A DNA stretch of 22,313 nucleotides from JAGMDK01 sp023128695 (GCA_030628805.1 DAOVQG010000033.1:1-22313); one strand, 5' to 3'; counted from the stretch's first letter, positions 7,642 to 15,967 are shown. Notes: generated by a model from the letters alone, not told the origin. Made by a program: numbers and translations.

Positions 7642-9370
7642 CTTCGTCCTCCTCACCAAGGTCGATCAGCGTAGGTCCGGTGTCAAGTTGTTTCTTCCTT
7701 CGGCCGCGTTTCGTTTTCTTGGCCTTCTTTTTCTCGGCAGCGGCGGCGGCTTGGCCGGTGCGGCGTTCTTCTTCGGCGCGCTGCTTGTTCAGCTCGAGCA
7801 GGAGGGCGAGGACTTCGTCGCGGGTTTCCTCGGGCCAGCGGTAGCGCCAGGGCAGGCGGCGGCGGGTCTGGGGCAGCTTGGCGGCGAAGGCCAAGGCTTC
7901 TGCGGCGGTGGGCCACCAGAGCTGCTCGGGCACGTCCTCGGGAACGTCCTCGTCCTCGGCGTCCAGGTAGTCCAGGCCGAAGCCGCAGACTGTTTCGATG
8001 TCGCCCCAGCCGTAGGCGTCCAGCACTGCCCTGTCCATCGCGTCGTGCAGCTCGCGCAACTTCAGGATATCCGCATCGCCCTCGGCCGGATCGTGGAAGC
8101 GGTTGTACGTTGCTGTCAGCCCCTCGTTGCTGCGCACCATCAACTCGGCGCGAAACTCGTAGTGCGTTTTTCCCGCCGCCTCTAGCTGCGGATCGGTCTC
8201 GATTTTCTCGGGGAACGGGAAGGATTCGAAGCAGTCCGATGGGGTATACTGAGAGCGCTCCTCCTGGGTCGATCCAAAAAAGTGGAACCAAAGCTCGTGC
8301 GCACGTGATTGTAACGCGCCGAGCCAAGCAAATGTGTTGACGACCACAACGACAAGTTGTTCCGAGAAAACGGTTGACGTCGGCAGAAAAACCGGTTGAA
8401 GGAACTGACTCACTCTCGCCAGGACCAGCGCGCGTTCCATGTGTCGGAGTGCCTCTGTCAATCCGGGTCGCACTTCAGCGTATTGCCACCAGCGCTCACG
8501 ATTGGCGTCACGCTTCTGCTTGTCGCGACTGGGTTTGACTCTGTTCTCGACAACAGCGAGCAAGTCGGGGTAGTCGGCTGCGACAGGGGAAGGGTAGTCG
8601 AGCGGGACGAGCCCGCCACGAAGCCAAGCTGTACGTTCCGAGTCGCTTGCGGTGGCCCAGCTTTTGTCATTGGCCCCTGCTAGACAAGAACCGGTAACTC
8701 TGCGTAAGGGCCAATCAGCGAAATCGATGATAAACCTTTTGTGCGCGTGCACGGGGCTGTCGTTAACCTCTTCGCCCCCTATATATGGGAATATACGCTC
8801 GGCGTTGCGGCGGTCCTTTTCGACCAGCTTGTTCATCAGTGACAGAGGATTGGCGACGCCACTCGTGTCGGTGTCATCAAATGTGAAACCCATCCCCATC
8901 ACGTAATAGCCGATGAAAGCTCTCCCAGAGTTCGCGCTGAGCTTCTCATCCGTGGAGAGTGAGTTCCAATAGTTCCAGACACAAGCGCCGATCGTGTTAC
9001 TGACGTATTCCTCCGCCGTTAGGTCGGCCACCTTGCGCAGCACCGCGTAGATCCCGCCCTCGTTGCCGGTGCGCGCCATTTCAAACGCTGCCTTCGGACC
9101 ACTGGAACCATACGCGCGGTTTAGGATGCCGATGCAGCGGCTCCAGGAGAACTCCATGTCGCCAGCTGAAACGCCATCCGGCAGGTGGAGGATTCTGGCT
9201 TCGATATGGCGATGGAAGCGGCCCATGAGAGCCACGAACTCAGGCCATTTCGTGATCAAAGCGGGGCAGGCGGAGAGGGAATTGAGTGCGGCATCGACGT
9301 CACGTGTAATCGCATCAATGGTTCGGTTGGGGTGGATTCTGGCCAGTAGTGCTTCCAGCTTGCTTGTCAT
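7634..9370 (-). CDS. Chimeric protein: foreign N-terminus fused to the C-terminal half of DrmMI
   Basis: From about residue 145 to the end (578) this matches the C-terminal, target-recognition side of the class 1 DISARM adenine methyltransferase DrmMI: GYYVMGMGFTFDDTDTSGVA, FPYIGGEEVNDSP, YTPSDCFESFPFP and DAYGWGDIETVCGFGLDYLD. No NPPF/Y catalytic motif or S-adenosylmethionine loop is present, so the enzyme half is absent. Residues 1-143 (MTSKLEALLARIHP...KAAFEMARTGNEGG...YWNSLSTDEKL) look like a separate small protein that I remember from DUF3150/DUF1257-type mobile clusters; this cannot be verified here. The join, near 8936-8944, is in frame. Start is ATG 9370 (AGGA 7 nt upstream). Methylation by this product is very unlikely; DNA binding may persist. 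The C-terminus is Lys/Arg- then acid-rich. Confidence 0.75.
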   Translation of the reverse strand: MTSKLEALLARIHPNRTIDAITRDVDAALNSLSACPALITKWPEFVALMGRFHRHIEARILHLPDGVSAGDMEFSWSRCIGILNRAYGSSGPKAAFEMARTGNEGGIYAVLRKVADLTAEEYVSNTIGACVWNYWNSLSTDEKLSANSGRAFIGYYVMGMGFTFDDTDTSGVANPLSLMNKLVEKDRRNAERIFPYIGGEEVNDSPVHAHKRFIIDFADWPLRRVTGSCLAGANDKSWATASDSERTAWLRGGLVPLDYPSPVAADYPDLLAVVENRVKPSRDKQKRDANRERWWQYAEVRPGLTEALRHMERALVLARVSQFLQPVFLPTSTVFSEQLVVVVVNTFAWLGALQSRAHELWFHFFGSTQEERSQYTPSDCFESFPFPEKIETDPQLEAAGKTHYEFRAELMVRSNEGLTATYNRFHDPAEGDADILKLRELHDAMDRAVLDAYGWGDIETVCGFGLDYLDAEDEDVPEDVPEQLWWPTAAEALAFAAKLPQTRRRLPWRYRWPEETRDEVLALLLELNKQRAEEERRTGQAAAAAEKKKAKKTKRGRRKKQLDTGPTLIDLGEEDEDE

Positions 9371-9539
9371 GTTGGATCCTACTCGTTCGTTTCCCGGGCA
9401 CCGCGGCTGAAGAGGACGGTTCATTCAGGCGCGCCCGTCCCCTCCTTAATCGCAATGGGTCGCGCCCCAGCATGCGGAAAAACGTCGAGTTCTCGGCGGA
9501 ATGCACAAAGGACCGGGCGTCGGTCGCCTGAGATGCCCG

Positions 9540-10046
9540 TCAGCACCCGCCGTCAGGAACGAAGCGGACCTCCTTCGCCCCGTTTCCCGAAGGCGCCGAG
9601 TCAACAACCAAGGCGCGGCGATCTTTCTGCGAAAGTAGGAAGGGGGATTCGGCAGCGAGGAATTGCGTTTCCAGACCGGGGACGAACGACCCCACTTCGG
9701 CAAGCTGAATCTGGACCCAGTTCACCAACAGTTGATGGTTGATACAGTGAATACCCTTGCCCGTCACCGACTCGTCGGGGACTCCGGGGCCAAGCACGTC
9801 AGCCGACCGCAGCGCCTCAGTACCGGCCGGGGACAACGAAACCAGTTTCTCGGGGCGCCCGCGGCGACGCCCGTGGCCGCGCTGTTGGGCCAGCACCAAT
9901 CCGGCATCCTGGATATCTCGCAACCGCCTGTGTACCGACTGTGCGTTCTGGGCCAACACGCAGACGAGCTGCCGTACCGTAAGCATGCGGTGCTCGGCGA
10001 TCGCCGTCATGATCCGAAAGTCGCCGCGCTTCAGTCGAAAGGCCAT
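9540..10046 (-). CDS. Replication-relaxation family winged-helix protein, C-terminally truncated
   Basis: Replic_Relax proteins are winged-helix DNA-binding proteins typical of plasmids and integrative elements. Residues ~8-60 (GDFRIMTAIAEHRMLTVRQL, then SVHRRLRDIQDAGLV, then the basic wing RGHGRRRGRPEKLVSLSPAG) give the HTH and wing. The middle holds GIHCINHQLLVNWVQIQLAE, the usual second conserved block. The protein ends abruptly at RFVPDGGC after 168 residues, where family members continue past a PDG motif, so the C-terminal third looks deleted. Start ATG 10046 has GGAG 7 nt upstream. It lies upstream of the chimeric gene on the same strand with a 169-bp gap containing no gene. Confidence 0.68.
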   Translation of the reverse strand: MAFRLKRGDFRIMTAIAEHRMLTVRQLVCVLAQNAQSVHRRLRDIQDAGLVLAQQRGHGRRRGRPEKLVSLSPAGTEALRSADVLGPGVPDESVTGKGIHCINHQLLVNWVQIQLAEVGSFVPGLETQFLAAESPFLLSQKDRRALVVDSAPSGNGAKEVRFVPDGGC

Positions 10047-10495
10047 TCGTCTGCTCCGTATCCAGCGGGCGCTCGCTCAGTACCCTATAGAGCGGATGAA
10101 ACAACCGTCGTGTTTCAGCCCAATCCCGGTCCGAGACTTCGATTGTGCGCAGTTCGCTCGGCCGACCAAGCGCGCAAGGCGTTGCCACAATTAGGTTTAC
10201 GTGCGCTCACGCAACGGCGCGGCCCGATCGCTCCTATGCACAGATGAGTCAGACCCAGCATCTGGTCCGGGGTAGGCGTTCGCACGCCCTGTTGTTTTGC
10301 GGAGCATGGCTCGCTAGATTGGCGATGTGGCGGCTCTTCGTCAAACGGCCACAATGCGTCGAAAGGCGCGGTTGTCTCGGCAGTTGATCTGTGTGACTGC
10401 CGGAGTTGGCAGGCGGCACCAGGGATGAGCGGCTATACGTTCGGACGAGGGGATGCGTGCGTGGATCACGCGCCGTGGTGACTGGTCTCTGCCGA
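10047..10495. other. Non-coding gap between divergent genes
   Basis: These ~450 bases separate the minus-strand replication-relaxation gene from plus-strand genes. The open frames here are short and have compositions typical of shadows. I see no tRNA, repeat array or convincing promoter. As the spacer between two divergently read groups it may hold their promoters. Confidence 0.4.
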
Positions 10496-11704
10496 ATGAA
10501 CGTCTTCGAGGAATTCGACAACCAGTGCAAGCGTTTCAGTTGGGCGATCCAATACGGCGGCCACTTGGCACACGCGCTCGTAGAGCAGATCGAACAGCTG
10601 GGGCTGTCGAAGCGGGAGCAGAGACGAAAAGGTCTCGGCCCACGTGGACAGATGCTCTTGCTGGCAGAGATCCGCGACCGAATCTGGGACCCTGAGAACG
10701 CCTGTGTCACGATTCTCGATCTGATTGCTGCGGTCCTCCACGAAGCGCTGGTTACCGGCGTACCAGCGCTGCGCGGAGCTCCGATCGACCCGGCAACCTG
10801 TCCCTGGTGTCACGGGAACGGGAAGGGACCGGACCTCGGCGACGTTGCCTCAGATGGACGCAAGCGGTTTTGTGACGGAGAAAGTGCACGATACGCCCTG
10901 CTTGAGATGGTCGACGTAGCACAGATTGCGGCCGATCAGGTAGAGACGTACTGTGTCGTATTGTCGCTACGTTGGTCCGTGAGCTATCGCAAGCAACTCG
11001 CGAACGACGTTGTCCGCGAGAGGCGGTTCGTCATGGGCTGCTATTCAAGGGCGACGCTCAAGTACGTTGAATCCTGGCCGCGGAGGCTCAGGGCGAGGCA
11101 TCCCAATACTCGTACAGTTGACCTTCGCGATATTCGCCGCTTAGTGCGTAGTCGCCCGCGGTACGCTATTGTGAAATCTGCTCTGATCAGGCCCGCAAAG
11201 GATGCGCAGTCTTGCTGCCCCTTGACTTCGACAATGATGACCCGACGATGTTTACAGATAACTGCATTTCCCTGGACGCCTTGTGTGAGATCGATCTGGG
11301 CGAGGATTCTCCTGAAGCCCGGCATATTCAAAGCTGCGCTGCCTGCCTGTCCCTGTACCACGAGGCCATCGCCCTGTCGGAGTTGGGCGCTGAGAGAACG
11401 AGAGGGGAAAACCAAACGAACGAAGAATGGAGCCGTGTCTCGCTCGCTCCGCTACTCCAATTTGCGATCCGCATCTTTGGGGGTGCAGCAAGCGACGGTG
11501 CGATTGTCTTGGATTCGCATGTGTTGGCAAGCGGCTTGCTTGGCGCAGAAGAGCATGAACCTGTCTGCGAGGCGGTTATCATGCAGGGGCCCCTCAAGAG
11601 CGCGCGCGTCGAGATCGACGACGAATCCAGGATACTCACCGTCAGTTCACTGCCCGAGACATGTCCGTCAAGCCGACTCCGTTTGCGAGTCGGCGACCAG
11701 ATAG
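10496..11704 (+). CDS. Unrecognised protein with CxxCxGxG motif; 3' end doubtful
   Basis: I do not recognise this gene. The frame from ATG 10496 (MNVFEEFDNQCKRFSWAIQY) has coding-like codon third positions to about 11200 and encodes an alpha-helical protein (HALVEQIEQLGLSKREQRRK, LDLIAAVLHEALV) with a CPWCHGNGKG motif near residue 104, reminiscent of DnaJ-type zinc centres, but only one such repeat. After ~11212 the same frame turns Arg/Ser/Cys-rich while a better gene begins in another frame, so the authentic C-terminus probably ends near 11200 and a frameshift is likely. No good ribosome-binding site precedes 10496. An antisense frame at 10466-10813 is also open and cannot be fully excluded as the real gene. 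Confidence 0.4.
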   Translation: MNVFEEFDNQCKRFSWAIQYGGHLAHALVEQIEQLGLSKREQRRKGLGPRGQMLLLAEIRDRIWDPENACVTILDLIAAVLHEALVTGVPALRGAPIDPATCPWCHGNGKGPDLGDVASDGRKRFCDGESARYALLEMVDVAQIAADQVETYCVVLSLRWSVSYRKQLANDVVRERRFVMGCYSRATLKYVESWPRRLRARHPNTRTVDLRDIRRLVRSRPRYAIVKSALIRPAKDAQSCCPLTSTMMTRRCLQITAFPWTPCVRSIWARILLKPGIFKAALPACPCTTRPSPCRSWALREREGKTKRTKNGAVSRSLRYSNLRSASLGVQQATVRLSWIRMCWQAACLAQKSMNLSARRLSCRGPSRARASRSTTNPGYSPSVHCPRHVRQADSVCESATR

Positions 11705-11805
11705 TGAGTCCATTCTCCTGCGACAATGTGGCAGCAGTTTTTGAACTGGGATCTATCTGGCGGGAAGGCACATTCCAGCTTGATATCCTCGCCGTCGGTG
11801 AGTAG
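11212..11805 (+). CDS. Anti-sigma-like protein with putative zinc motif
   Basis: The 197-residue frame starts at TTG 11212 with AAAGGA 9 nt upstream (ATG 11248 is the alternative). Near residues 40-50 it has H-x3-C-x2-C (RHIQSCAACLSLYHEAIAL), the arrangement of zinc-binding anti-sigma factors, preceded by an acidic segment. There is no transmembrane helix. The C-terminal ~80 residues form a likely beta domain (ARVEIDDESRILTVSSLPET, LRLRVGDQIVSPF, WREGTFQLDILAVGE). If it is an anti-sigma protein, its partner would be expected just upstream, but the 10496 product shows no clear sigma region 2 or 4. The role is therefore only suggested. Confidence 0.55.
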   Translation: MLPLDFDNDDPTMFTDNCISLDALCEIDLGEDSPEARHIQSCAACLSLYHEAIALSELGAERTRGENQTNEEWSRVSLAPLLQFAIRIFGGAASDGAIVLDSHVLASGLLGAEEHEPVCEAVIMQGPLKSARVEIDDESRILTVSSLPETCPSSRLRLRVGDQIVSPFSCDNVAAVFELGSIWREGTFQLDILAVGE

Positions 11806-12256
11806 ATATTCGGGCCCTGCCCTCGTTGCCCGGCCGAGCGTCATCGACGCGTGACCGGCTGAAGTGCTTCTGCTCCATACGTGCCAAGACCACGCGGCAC
11901 ACTTCCTTCTCAGCAAACGGCGTTTCCGTCTGCTACCGGCGCGGATTGTCATTCGGGCCAGCGGACGTCGGCGAGGGGGGCTCTCTGTGCGACCTTGCTT
12001 TTGCTCTCCTGCGGAGTCTCCGAACGGCCGACCTTCGTAGACACCATGACTTGATGGGCCACGATTTATTCCACTTTTGAGCGTACTTGGGGCGCGCTCA
12101 TTACGAATTATAGGCGAACCAAGGCTCGGTCCCGGACATGGCTGCATCGGCTGCGGCTCCGGGTTGGTCTGCGCTGTCAAGCGTCTGCAGCCTGTAGCGG
12201 TATGGAGCTGGAGGGAAGTAGAGATCTGCGGAAATCAAAACTATGGGAGGTGCCTG

Positions 12257-12967
12257 ATGCTCTGGCCCCGGCCATACAGTCAAGCCAATGAAGCCTCACC
12301 GGTCGGTCGGTCTGACCTGGATGGGCAAACAAGCGGTCCCGACGATCCAGATTTGGCAGCGGGACAAAACGAACCCGTTGGCGATTCGTCTAGCGACGAA
12401 GACAACTTCGCGCGAAATGGGGTGGTCCACAATTCGCCCCGCAGGCGCCGCACACGCAGCCGTGAACCTCAGGTGCGGGGCGCAGCCTCTACGCCAAACG
12501 CGAAGGGGAACAGTCTGACGATCATCGACGCGCTCGTCGCAATGAACGCGACGCGAAGGGTCTTTGTTCCTGCGTCCCTTGCCCGGCTGGTCTTTCTTTT
12601 TCTCCAAACGAACTACCTGGCGTGGAATCCCGATCGTCCCGAGGTGCTCGCGATTGCTCGCCACATCCTCTCCGATGCTCTGACGTCGCCGCAGTTCACT
12701 TGGCTGGCAAAACGCACGCCGACATGGACCGTCGCACACTACGGACAGCTGAAGTCCGCGATTCAGGAACGAGCCGTCGAACAGCTGTATGGCAGTGGTT
12801 CACCGAAGGAGTGCCTGCGCGCCGCCATGCGGAACGGCCACGCGGCCAAGCCCATTGCGGGCAGTATCCCTTGGGGAATCCTGGAATCCGCGTTCGATGA
12901 TGTCGAGCGCAGCTCGAGTGCCGCGCATTCTGACTACGTGACCGTCGTTAACGAGGAGACCACGTGA
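12257..12967 (+). CDS. Unrecognised protein with disordered N-terminus
   Basis: The start is ATG 12257 (MLWPRPYSQANEAS) because an excellent GGGAGGTG ribosome-binding site lies 5 nt before it; the frame itself is open from 12077. The product has 236 residues: the first ~95 are Asp/Ser/Arg-rich and probably disordered, with a basic patch RRRRTRSR. The rest is helical and folded-looking (NSLTIIDALVAMNATRRVFV, ARLVFLFLQTNYLAW, AIARHILSDALTSPQFTWLA). No known domain is recognised. It opens a closely spaced plus-strand run leading to the HerA-like ATPase, so it may act with it. The preceding ~450 bases (11806-12256) show no convincing gene. Confidence 0.55.
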   Translation: MLWPRPYSQANEASPVGRSDLDGQTSGPDDPDLAAGQNEPVGDSSSDEDNFARNGVVHNSPRRRRTRSREPQVRGAASTPNAKGNSLTIIDALVAMNATRRVFVPASLARLVFLFLQTNYLAWNPDRPEVLAIARHILSDALTSPQFTWLAKRTPTWTVAHYGQLKSAIQERAVEQLYGSGSPKECLRAAMRNGHAAKPIAGSIPWGILESAFDDVERSSSAAHSDYVTVVNEETT

Positions 12968-13001
12968 TGATCCAAATCAAACCCAGATCCGCACGCGGAT
13001 A

Positions 13002-13529
13002 ATGATTTTCCAGATGCACTATGTCGTCGAGAAGACGGTGAAGAGCCAATGCCTGAAGGAGATCATCGACTTCTGCATCCGCGAAAAGACACTCAGTCAC
13101 GTGACCCTGTGGGGGCTGTCGGACAATGAGGCCCATGCCACCATGGACCTTTCGATCGATTACGATCGAACGGGAAGTCACATCAAAGTCGCAAGCGCCT
13201 ATCCGGTGGGCGCCTTTTATGCACCACCGGCGGACGGAACGACTGCGAGTTCGGGTGCTCCGACCCCCTCCGAAAACGACCTGCGCCCGATTTGGTCGGA
13301 AGCAATCGACTGGTTCGTGCAGCTTCTCGAAGAGAAGAAGCTGCGTCTGCATTGGACCGTCCGTTTCCGCGACAGGGATGAGGAGATGTGTGAGAAGTTC
13401 GGGCTGGTGCCGGCCACGCACACCGACAAGACCAAGGACTGCCCGAGCCACACGATTCCCAACTCTGTCATCCCGGAGTTCATGCTCAACACGCGTTTCT
13501 CCGGCACCATGTTCCCGGAAGACAAGTGA
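13002..13529 (+). CDS. Unrecognised 175-residue protein
   Basis: The frame from ATG 13002 (MIFQMHYVVEKTVKSQCLKE) has coding-like composition throughout. It alternates predicted strands (SHVTLWGLSD, ATMDLSIDYD) with a helix (WSEAIDWFVQLLEEKKLRLH) and ends with a Pro/Asn-rich tail (HTIPNSVIPEF). I cannot place it in a family; the alpha/beta layout alone would allow a HORMA-like or other small scaffold fold, but nothing specific supports this. It is soluble, with no signal or membrane segment. The start has no strong ribosome-binding site. The stop is 8 bp before the next gene, so the two are probably co-transcribed with the HerA-like gene. Confidence 0.55.
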   Translation: MIFQMHYVVEKTVKSQCLKEIIDFCIREKTLSHVTLWGLSDNEAHATMDLSIDYDRTGSHIKVASAYPVGAFYAPPADGTTASSGAPTPSENDLRPIWSEAIDWFVQLLEEKKLRLHWTVRFRDRDEEMCEKFGLVPATHTDKTKDCPSHTIPNSVIPEFMLNTRFSGTMFPEDK

Positions 13530-13537
13530 GAATCAGC

Positions 13538-14216
13538 ATGAGTGCACGCAGTGACTCTGAAACGCTCTTGTTGGTCCTGAACCGCATCGCCGATCGTTTC
13601 TCCGGTCGACCAGATTGGCGGCACCTGGCGGAGCGGGTTGCGACGACTCTCAGCAAGCGCGTTGACTCCGACAGCGGCACCACTTCGTCCGAGCCTCCCG
13701 GGAGTCCTGGCGGCCAATGCGTGTGCTGCGGTCGGCGTGCGGTCAGCGGCTCGCATGGTCTTTGTGATCGTTGCCAACGGCTCTACGCCCCGCATACGGC
13801 GCGCGTGATCGCTGACGAGATGGCGGGATTGGTGCAGCGGGCCGGCCCAGGAGCTGATCGACGAGTTGCTGAGCGGCGGTTTGCATCCCTCCGTGTACAC
13901 GGATGCATTTGAGACGCTGGCAGCCACGGTTGATGAGGACTTGGAGGTTCTGGCCGACTTCGAGCAGGCAATCCGTTCCTCGGATCTGGGGGAGACCGTC
14001 AGGTCCGAGTTGTTCACCCAGGTCACCACGCATCAGGATCATCTGCGCGAGTTGAAAGCAGTGCTGCTCGGCGAACCGTCGCGGGCCCTTGTCACCGAAC
14101 GCGAGAGACTGGAACGCATTCGCACGGACTTGCGAAGCGGGGAGGGTGACGCAGATGACAGCGACAGGGGCATCCTCGCGTGGGACGCTTCGCGCCCGGA
14201 CGACGACGGGGAGTGA
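13538..14216 (+). pseudogene. Zinc-ribbon protein, split by a one-base frameshift
   Basis: The frame from ATG 13538 (MSARSDSETLLLVLNRIADR) carries a zinc knuckle near residues 63-83, CVCCGRRAVSGSHGLCDRCQ (CxxC...CxxC). It loses sense after ...MAGLVQRA and stops at 13912. The next frame picks up at once with AQELIDELLSGGLHPSVYTD and a long helical, acidic tail to the stop at 14214-14216. Removing one G near 13844 (in GGCCGGCCC) joins them into ~226 residues. The repair point is a GC-rich run, so a sequencing indel is as likely as a mutation. No family is recognised; the zinc knuckle plus helical tail suggests a binding or adaptor protein. It sits between the 175-residue protein and the HerA-like ATPase. 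Confidence 0.6.
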
Positions 14217-14241
14217 TCGGTACGTCGGAAGGCGTATCTCT

Positions 14242-15560
14242 ATGCGGGGGCCGATAATGTCTGGGACTCGGCTCGTGTTCAGGATCCGCGAAATACCAGA
14301 CGTCAACTGCGCGCCTCTTCGGAGAGTGGCGGGCGGGGATGTGCGCGCCCACGTGAGTCGCGGATGGCAGGAGCTTCTCCGGCTTCTGAGCCAGTTCTTG
14401 CACGAATCGGTAACTGTAACGATCCTATATCTGTTTACTCCCAATCCTAACGGCACAGACCCGCAGGCTCGCCTTGAGGCCTTCCTTCTGGCGCGAGCGC
14501 ATTGGAAGGATGCTCGTGCCGCCTTGTCTCTGCTCATCAAGCGACACAACCTGAGCACGTTCTACAGGTTCGAGCAGACCGACCGGCCCAGGATCTGGAG
14601 AAGAGCGCTCAACAGCGGCTACGATGTTGTGCGGCGCGTGGACGTGGTGTACCCGACGGTGCCAACGGAGCTGAATGCCGCGGTGCCGGTATGCTACTTC
14701 ATTCCACGGGCCCTCGAACCGAACGAGTTGAACGACTACGGCGCCTTGGATCGCGTGCTCAGTGGTGTTGGCGAAACCGTGGTCGTGGCCATCACGGTTC
14801 AGCCAACGAGTATTGAACAGGAGCAGCGCCGATTCGCCGGATACATGGAACGGGTTTATGCGATCAACCGTCCGCGCAACGACGCCCTCGAGCCACTACG
14901 CGGGGTTGACTTCCTCGGCGCAAGCGGGGCAAGTCCGCGGTGTATCAGAGCTTCAGCTGACCAAGCATGCATTAGTAACCGGGGTTTCAGGCTCGGGGAA
15001 GACCACGCTCCTCATGGCTATCTTGATCCATCTGTATACGCGCCGCATCCCGTTCCTGGTGATTGAGCCGACGAAGACCGAGTATCGTTCGCTCAAACGT
15101 CTCAAAGGTCATCCGGACGAGGACGTTCGCGGATTGGCTCGCGAGCTACGCGTCTTTCCGGCCGCCAACGAACTCATCCCGCTGTATCGGCACAACCTGC
15201 TCGATCGGCCGGAAGGGATCTCGGTGAATGAGCGCATCGGCGATGTCATGCATGTCTTTGACGGAGCTCTTCCGCTGGGCGGTTCGCTGCCGGCGATCCT
15301 CGCGGAAGCACTCGAGCTGTGCTTCGAGGAGGCAGTGAAGCGTGGGCGCCCACCACTTCTGGCAGATCTGGCCGCTGCCGCCGTGCGAATCCTGGCAGGC
15401 CGAGGATATGGGGCAGAGGTCTTCGGCAACCTGCAACGGCGCAATTCAATCCCGGATCAGCACGCTGACGCGGCGAAGCACCGGCCTCGTCTTCCAAAGC
15501 TATCGCAACGTGCCTACTGTTGATGAGCTTCTAAAGAACTTCTCGATTATCGAGTGGGAT
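14242..15560 (+). pseudogene. HerA-like (FtsK/HerA clade) P-loop ATPase, frameshifted and truncated
   Basis: HerA-clade ATPases are hexameric DNA motors found in conjugation, repair and several defence systems. The first ~220 residues (from MRGPIMSGTRLVFRIREIPD) form an unrecognised N-terminal domain ending near YMERVYAINRPRNDALEPL. A shift between ~14905 and 14945 moves to a frame reading SELQLTKHALVTGVSGSGKT, an unmistakable Walker A, followed by PFLVIEPTKTEYRSL typical of HerA proteins. A second one-base shift at ~15437 restores GAIQSRISTLTRRSTGLVFQ and VPTVDELLKNFSIIEWD. There the gene is cut by repeat sequence at ~15561, losing the Walker B and arginine-finger region. The start could also be 14257 or 14155; 14242 has GGAAGG 9 nt upstream. 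Confidence 0.68.
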
Positions 15561-15580
15561 AGGCTTCCAGCCTGTCTCTT

Positions 15581-15904
15581 GCCTGGCTCTCGACTTCGTG
15601 TGGCGACAGGTGGAAGTCCTGCGGCTCGTTGCCGATGCGGCAGGACCTTCTGCGAGAACCGGATGACGAACAGGCATCCGAGCTGGAACAGGTTGATCGG
15701 CTTCTCACCATTGTTAGAAGCCGCGTGTGCCTGCGGAGCAGGCGGAGGGTTCAGGGTTCGGGACGTAGGGTTCAGCGTTCAGGGTGGGGCGGGCGTTTCG
15801 CCCGCCGGTGTGCCACTGCGGCGCCTGCCCTGAGCGCAGCCGAAGGGTCAGCAGTGCTCTGGGTGGAACCGTCACCTCGCGAACGCACTGCTCAAGAGCA
15901 GTGG
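15581..15904. repeat. Right copy of the long inverted repeat
   Basis: This is the inverted partner of 1-295. Read on the minus strand it goes from the CACTGCTC hairpin (15886-15903) through the GC-rich block into ~42 codons of DUF3150, here frameshifted by one base. It has an extra 28 nt of GGTTCAGGG-type sequence relative to the left copy. It directly follows the cut end of the HerA-like gene, with a small palindrome AGGCTTCCAGCCT (15561-15573) at the seam, another motif of the short-interspersed-repeat type. Confidence 0.9.
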
Positions 15905-15967
15905 TACACCGTCAGTGCCACCCGCCGTGAGTATATTGCTGTTTTCGGGGTGATCGGATCGCCCGGA

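Noticed and set aside
7553..8185. A 210-codon plus-strand frame rich in Gly, Leu and Val
   Set aside because: It is antisense to the DrmMI C-terminus, whose sequence is family-like; the Gly-rich look comes from the complement of coding GC-rich sequence.
7634..9370. A complete DISARM system
   Set aside because: No drmD-like helicase gene or methyltransferase catalytic motif exists anywhere in the window, and drmA is interrupted.
13002..13529. A bacterial HORMA-domain protein
   Set aside because: The alpha/beta layout would permit it, but no HORMA-specific motif is seen and no TRIP13-like ATPase or CD-NTase accompanies it.
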